A DNA stretch of 64,000 nt from Phoronis australis. Taxonomy: Eukaryota; Phoronida; Phoronidae. The notes beneath the pieces were generated by a model, which was not told the origin of the DNA, did not search any database, and saw only the letters and a program-made list of their open reading frames with translations. The stretch lies in contig NMRA01000367.1 in NCBI GenBank assembly GCA_002633005.1, forward strand, positions 109,153-173,152. The letters run 5' to 3'. Below are positions 60,801 to 64,000 of the stretch, piece after piece. A program made the position numbers and the translations under genes. Position 1 is the stretch's first letter. Each line of letters opens with the position of its first letter.

Positions 60801-63621
60801 GTAACACATCCACTATACCAGTAACTATAGTAACATGTCCACTATACCAGTAACTATAGTAACACGTCCACTATACCAGTAACTATAGTAACACGTCCAC
60901 TATACCAGTAACTATAGTAACACGTCCACTATACCTCATTTCCTCAGGAGTTTTATTAGTAGTTTAGTTCACTACACGTTACTTAATAGGAACCCAACTG
61001 TTGTTGTGATTTCCTGTTTCAGGCCAAGCAACAGCTTGCTAATATGGAGTTTGGTCGGCGTGTTGCTGTAGAGAGAGACTTGGAGAAGTCTGATCACATG
61101 CATCTGGCTAATGTAGGTAGGTACTAGGAAGTGTGCTATGTAAACCTGAACATGTGGTTGGAGATGTCTGACTGTAGACTTCTGGTTTATCATATAAACC
61201 TGAACATTTGGTTAGAGATGACACCATCAGGTATTGGGCAGTTTAAAATTGGTCACTTAAGTCATGTATACCTACGTGTGACCAGTTCTACCATCATATT
61301 AGTACTGGAACTTACCAATATGTCAATATCCTTCAAGTTTCTAGGAGTCAGATGCATGTTGATAAAGCATTCTCCCTTCAAAGCCGTATCATGGTATTTA
61401 TTATGCACTCTGTCTTCAGTGATTCTGTCATATGAATGTTCCTGTTCACCTGTCATATGAATGTTCCTGTTCACCTGTCATATGAATGTTCCTGTTCACC
61501 TGTCATATGAATGTTCCAGTGTTCACCTGTCATATGAATGTTCATGTTCACCTGTCATATGAATGTTCCTGTTCACCTGTCATTGAGCTTGTCAACACAT
61601 AACTAGTCCACATTCAAATGATGATTTGTGTTCAGTTTTGAATTTTTCCTGCAATTTGTTTTATGAGTAATGTTTGCTTATCACGTGTGTACATACCTTT
61701 TGGCCCATTTGTATGAAGTTCAATTGTTGTGCCTGCAGCAATTAGTGACATTTTCTGAGATCCTTTTGATGTTACTAGATTAGTGTTCGTTTGGTTTTGG
61801 AATTTTATCTGTTTTTCCAACTCTTTATTTGTGTAATGTTATTTTGTATTCTGGATGAGTTTCAGTATTCGACACACCAGGTCAATTTCTTATTTCTCTT
61901 TTTCAGTATTTGACTCTTCAGGTCACTTTTTGATGTATCCAACAATGCTGGGAATCAAAGGTAATGATCATCTATGTACAGTGTGTGTCTGGCCTAAGAC
62001 TTTGTACTTACAATACTGTCATTATGTTATTAAGACTAGGTGTAGTACTTCCCAATTTAAGTCGTCATTATGTTATTAAGACTAGATGTAGTACTTCCCA
62101 ATGTAAGTCGTCATTATGTTATTAAGACTAGATGTAGTACTTCCCAATGTAAGTCGTCATTATGTTATTAAGGCTAGATGTAGTACTTCCCAATGTAAGT
62201 CGTCAGCTGCTCTCTGTCTCTAAACCCCCTTGATGCATGAATGAAATTTTGCAGATATCTTCTGTACATGGATAGGACAGCATGAGTGAACTTTTGGAAA
62301 GATTCGAACCCCCTAGGGGAAGTTTTAGTTTTTTACGTTTGCTGCTGTTTCTTCAGAATTCCATTTGGGAGATTTTCATGTTTGTATAATGCAGATAACA
62401 TGATCTTTCTGTTTTGAGCTAGTTTCAGTGTGTTTTGCGCAACCAAGTGGCCATTTTCAGTTTTTCAATTGTTTTTGGCGTCTGCTCCTCTGTCGGCCAA
62501 ACCATTTTAAAGATGATTATGAAAATTAGCATACATGTATGTATTCCTCCTGGGAAAAGGACGTCTGATGATTTATGGATGGCTCTGACTGCTGTGGTGC
62601 CTCGTATTGACTGTTTTGTTTTGTTTGTTTTTTTTTGCATCCATGTCTACTCCTAAACCCTTTGAAAATCTTCGTTAATTTTTGGCGACTATATTGATAT
62701 GAAGACGGATCCAACTACTCTTGTGCCCCCTAGTGGCGATTTTATTTTTTCCGTTTCCCTAGGCTTCTATCAAAGAGGCTATGGTATCTTCCCCTTTTCA
62801 GATCTCTATTGGCTAAACCACTCTTAGAATCATTATGAAAATTGGTAAATGTTTTTTTACTTACTGGGAAGAGCATGGTTGACAATGATTTTGGACATCT
62901 TTAACAACTTTGACCCTTTGATGCAGTTTTGCTTTTTGCATCCACATCTGATTCTCCTAAAGCCCTGCAGGATCTTGGTGAAATTTGGCAAGTGTATTTC
63001 TATGAAGTGACAGCAGATAACAATGACTTTTAGGTGTTCCTGATTAGCACTGTGCCCCTTAGTGGCAGTTTAGGTTACTTACTATCTTAGCAGTTGTGTT
63101 CCTATTAAGAACAGCATTGCTGACGTGCTGTGCACCACCTACAGGTTGTTTTATGTCTACTAGCATTGGTCCTTTTTGTATTAATGTTTAAAGTAGTAAT
63201 CATTCCATGGATCTGCACCATATGGCATGCTCTTGTACTAGATGTTGTGAAAATGGGATAAACGAGTGCGAGATCTTACTAATTACATATATTTATTGGG
63301 TGATCTTGAAGTATGTAAAATTTGGATGTCTTGAATTGTGAACTCTCGCATTGATATTGTAATCCTACTGGTTTCAGTTGTTAACCTGCATACAAACAAC
63401 TGTGTGAGAATCTTGGGTCGGTCAGAAAACGCTCGCTTTCTGTGTCTTGGCTTGTTCCAAGGTTCAGCCAAGTCGACTATAGCAGCCCCTACTGTAGAGA
63501 TGACTGCATCGGATAACCCTTCCCTTCAAGCTGGCTTACCTGATCCTACACTCTTCTGTACTGCATATAAAAAGAACAGGTTTTACCTGTTCACCCGAAG
63601 AGCACCCGATGACACAGACAG
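45711..63621 (+). CDS. PPWD1: PPWD1, spliceosomal WD40-cyclophilin (11 exons, both ends missing)
   Basis: Exons 45711-45813, 46191-46294, 48910-49005, 52079-52166, 53573-53678, 55344-55487, 58759-58833, 60425-60505, 61023-61116, 61907-61960 and 63378-63621 join in one frame of about 396 codons. Landmarks in order are [116 protein letters not shown] and [11 protein letters not shown]. All are collinear with human PPWD1, a nuclear peptidyl-prolyl isomerase found in activated spliceosomes. The window holds the WD40 part; the catalytic cyclophilin domain lies past the right edge and the charged N terminus was not located. Introns are packed with minisatellites and transposons. Confidence 0.96.
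46191..46294 (+). CDS. PPWD1: PPWD1 exon, first WD repeat
   Basis: Acceptor TTAATTAAG, donor TTGG|GTGAGT. Encodes [19 protein letters not shown], with the typical D-G-H-V-K-F-W blade end, then [10 protein letters not shown]. Confidence 0.96.
46490..46569 (+). repeat. Modular dispersed repeat, left part
   Basis: TGTATCTTTGGAGTTCCTTG and the TTTTTCAT-AAATTGGGCAAAC block match the repeat at 59280 onward. It is cut at 46566-46569 by the element described next and resumes at 48137. Confidence 0.8.
46570..48136. mobile_element. 1.57-kb inverted-repeat element flanked by AATT
   Basis: Ends GACCTTGCGCCAG and CTGGCGTAAGGTC are inverted copies with one mismatch, and AATT stands on both sides (46566-46569, 48137-48140). 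Removing the element and one AATT rejoins the host repeat exactly as in its paralogue near 59350. The interior includes a CpG-rich part (47.2-47.7 kb) and a 102-codon minus frame (48095-47787, [20 protein letters not shown]) of unknown origin. No transposase recognised; superfamily unassigned. Confidence 0.85.
48141..48360 (+). repeat. Modular dispersed repeat, right part
   Basis: Continues the repeat interrupted at 46569: GGGATGGATTTGACGTATTC, then ATGGCCATTTTCATGATACG, parallel to 59363-59420. Confidence 0.75.
48526..48606. repeat. Two-copy 39-bp tandem repeat
   Basis: ATTAGTGTTGCCATTGGTGT plus CACAACCATTGTCTTCATC, twice, identical. Confidence 0.93.
48910..49005 (+). CDS. PPWD1: PPWD1 exon ([13 protein letters not shown])
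   Basis: Acceptor ATGTTACAG, donor TTTG|GTAAGT. Encodes [20 protein letters not shown] then [11 protein letters not shown], the second WD blade. Confidence 0.96.
50283..51945. mobile_element. 1.66-kb inverted-repeat element with TATTYGCCCTAATAA ends
   Basis: The left end TACTGTATTCGCCCTAATAA-CCACCCA and the right end TGGGTGGTTATTAGGGCA-AATGCGGTA are inverted copies. Further AAGCGCC/GGCGCTT blocks follow inside. This TIR is common in marine invertebrate MITEs. The interior holds a 25-bp minisatellite and a segment shared inverted with the 10.9-11.1 kb element. No transposase frame. Confidence 0.78.
51155..51358. repeat. Minisatellite, 25 bp x 8
   Basis: Unit TACAATGCACATCTAGCTCA plus CTAGA; the last two copies have CAATAGA. 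It lies inside the inverted-repeat element. Confidence 0.95.
52079..52166 (+). CDS. PPWD1: PPWD1 exon ([11 protein letters not shown])
   Basis: Acceptor AATGTTGCAG, donor GCAGT|GTAAGT. Encodes [20 protein letters not shown] and GDAVCAVA. Confidence 0.96.
52186..52258. repeat. Two-copy 32-bp tandem repeat
   Basis: GCAACACGTAGCCCCTCTGT plus TGGCCATTTAGG; a third, partial unit (GGGGCGACA) follows. Confidence 0.85.
52504..52865 (+). repeat. Dispersed repeat, copy 2 (partner at 4.3 kb)
   Basis: Same order of blocks as 4268-4535, with extra sequence, including CTGAGCGAAGCGTGTGACAC. Confidence 0.75.
53014..53470. repeat. Minisatellite, 30-33 bp x ~14 (PPWD1 intron)
   Basis: Units GTATCTGAGTATGAGTGACT plus (GT)ACTCACTATA. 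Long and short forms alternate, differing by the GT-A spacer, which indicates a two-unit higher-order pattern. It ends about 100 bases before the next exon. Confidence 0.95.
53573..53678 (+). CDS. PPWD1: PPWD1 exon (KIHVYDGRG)
   Basis: Acceptor TGCCTTTCAG, donor AAG|GTTAGT. Encodes [17 protein letters not shown], then [16 protein letters not shown]. Confidence 0.97.
53680..55340. other. PPWD1 intron, nothing recognised
   Basis: No exon, array or named element seen apart from a two-copy AAGGCCAGGCAATAAAT at 54420-54460. Confidence 0.5.
55344..55487 (+). CDS. PPWD1: PPWD1 exon (GMMEYWSGP)
   Basis: 144 bases, phase 0. Acceptor CCTGTTGTAG, donor AAG|GTGAGC. Encodes [40 protein letters not shown]. 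Confidence 0.97.
55808..57267. mobile_element. 1.46-kb TTAA-flanked inverted-repeat element inserted in the LINE
   Basis: Termini GGTTATCTCCAACCTTATT (55808-55826) and its exact reverse complement (57249-57267) are flanked by TTAA at 55804-55807 and 57268-57271. Deleting the element plus one TTAA restores the reverse transcriptase frame across Trp-Ile-Asn-Ser-Tyr-Leu, which proves the boundaries. TTAA target duplication is the hallmark of piggyBac-type elements. No transposase frame, so non-autonomous. A 38-bp unit is tandemly repeated just inside the left end. Confidence 0.92.
55813..55925. repeat. 38-bp x 3 tandem repeat at element end
   Basis: Unit AACCTTATTTAGTGGCAGAC plus ATTCTAACTCATATTTCA. 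The first copy starts within the terminal inverted repeat itself. Confidence 0.93.
58388..58735. repeat. Minisatellite, ~30-32 bp x ~11
   Basis: Variable units around CATGACTGTAGATGGTCATA plus TGGTCACAGTC. It starts inside or at the broken end of the LINE RNase H region and stops just before the next PPWD1 exon. Confidence 0.92.
58759..58833 (+). CDS. PPWD1: PPWD1 exon ([16 protein letters not shown])
   Basis: Acceptor TCCTTCTAG, donor AAG|GTAACT. 75 bases, phase 0. WD-blade strand pattern. Confidence 0.97.
59200..59560 (+). repeat. Modular dispersed repeat with GCCCCCTAGTGG core
   Basis: One and a half modules: GCCCCCTAGTGGTAATTTTA, TCTGTATCTTCAGAATTCCT, then the uninterrupted counterpart of the AATT insertion site (GCACTTTTCCATTTTGCGAT near 59348). 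Confidence 0.8.
60228..60389. repeat. Minisatellite, 36 bp x ~4.5
   Basis: Unit TAGAACTGTAACACCTGTAT plus TTAATTATAATGAA, nearly perfect. It ends 35 bases before an exon. Confidence 0.95.
60425..60505 (+). CDS. PPWD1: PPWD1 exon ([13 protein letters not shown])
   Basis: Acceptor TTGTTTCAG, donor CAG|GTTTGT. Encodes [19 protein letters not shown] and QQFIELQQ. Confidence 0.97.
60695..60940. repeat. Minisatellite, 31 bp x ~7.5
   Basis: Unit CACTATACCAGTAACTATAG plus TAACACGTC. Copies differ at one or two bases. Confidence 0.95.
61023..61116 (+). CDS. PPWD1: PPWD1 exon ([15 protein letters not shown])
   Basis: Acceptor CCTGTTTCAG, donor GTAG|GTAGGT. The tandem GTAGGTAGGTAC offers two overlapping donors four bases apart; only the first keeps frame. 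Confidence 0.97.
61432..61585. repeat. Minisatellite, 25-27 bp x 6
   Basis: Unit CACCTGTCATATGAATGTTC plus CTGTT. Confidence 0.94.
61861..61901 (+). repeat. Duplicate of the acceptor and start of the next PPWD1 exon
   Basis: TTCAGTATTCGACACACCAG here parallels TTCAGTATTTGACTCTTCAG at the true exon start, 41 bases on. Use of this acceptor would shift the frame. Confidence 0.8.
61907..61960 (+). CDS. PPWD1: PPWD1 exon ([17 protein letters not shown])
   Basis: 54 bases from acceptor CTTTTTCAG to donor AAAG|GTAATG. Confidence 0.95.
62034..62206. repeat. Minisatellite, 46 bp x ~3.8
   Basis: Unit GTCGTCATTATGTTATTAAG plus ACTAGATGTAGTACTTCCCA. Confidence 0.94.
62270..63090 (+). repeat. Modular dispersed repeat, several ~200-bp modules
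   Basis: CCCCCTAGGGGAAGTTTTAG (62310), GTGCCCCCTAGTGGCGATTT (62727) and GTGCCCCTTAGTGGCAGTTT (63053) mark successive modules, each followed by a T-rich stretch and TTATGAAAATT-type sequence. Confidence 0.78.
63378..63621 (+). CDS. PPWD1: PPWD1 exon (last in window)
   Basis: Acceptor TGGTTTCAG, donor GACAG|GTACAG. Encodes [40 protein letters not shown] and [17 protein letters not shown], the end of the WD40 region. The linker and cyclophilin exons follow outside the window. Confidence 0.97.
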
Positions 63622-64000
63622 GTACAGGTTTCACCTTATGATGATCAATTTTGCTTGCAGCATTTGTTTGGCTTAGAATGACGCATCAAGACTCGTCATA
63701 TATGGCTGTAATGATTGATCAAGTCCACTTGCGTTCAGCCATCATGACAAAGAATAACAGTTCTTTGTGCTTAGCTGTTGTAATGGAGAGTAATGATTTG
63801 GCTTGTCTTTATTACTTTTGGCCTGCTTTGCGTTTTGTATAGAATAAATCTGTTGATGTCGAAATTGCATAATGTTAGTTTGGGACATTCCTTGGGCAGA
63901 CTCATGATTCTCTGCGTTTTTCTTTATTGTTACTTTCCATGTTGAAGCGCTGTACTACAACTATCAGCAGACAACGTTCTCATAATTGTGAGCTGTTATA
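63622..64000. other. PPWD1 intron, no exon seen
   Basis: Nothing recognised before the window edge. Confidence 0.6.

Overview
This is a eukaryotic, animal nuclear window. Genes are split into short exons with GT/AG junctions, introns run from a few hundred bases to several kb, and much of the intron space is minisatellite or transposon. The recognisable proteins (spliceosomal PPWD1, mitochondrial cytochrome c1, TMEM53/DUF829) are metazoan. The multi-Ig gene, the abundance of inverted-repeat elements and the high allelic divergence point to an invertebrate deuterostome. A lancelet is my best guess, but I cannot separate it from a hemichordate or echinoderm on sequence alone. The assembly has one 89-N gap and several single-N joins, at least two of which look like unmerged haplotypes.

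Layout. 1-5 kb: AT-rich sequence, a decayed hAT-type transposase on the minus strand, and transposon ends. 5.3-17.2 kb, minus strand: part of an apparently unnamed cell-surface-type gene. Read 5' to 3' it has six Thr/Ser-rich exons of two alternating types (B-A-B-A-B-A), then three Ig-domain exons. Every junction I could place is phase 1, so exons can be added or lost without changing frame, and the repeat shows recent gain, truncation and splice-site decay. 17.5-28.6 kb: mostly noncoding, with a ~140-bp tandem array, the N gap, a CpG-rich block, and a minus-strand first exon resembling the mitochondrial presequence of the Rieske protein (tentative).

28.6-38 kb, minus strand: cytochrome c1 (CYC1), seven coding exons found, with only the start of the presequence missing. 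36-45 kb: intergenic and intronic sequence full of fold-back elements and a tRNA-headed SINE. The last exon of TMEM53 lies on the plus strand (41.3-42.0 kb). 45.7-63.6 kb, plus strand: eleven exons covering the WD40 half of PPWD1; its cyclophilin domain lies beyond the right edge.

The most informative new structures are: the mucin-like/Ig exon array; a TTAA-flanked element whose removal restores a LINE reading frame; an AATT-flanked terminal-inverted-repeat element with a paralogous empty site in the same window; and three small tandem duplications that each copied a splice site of a housekeeping gene. No CRISPR, rRNA or operon-type feature is present.
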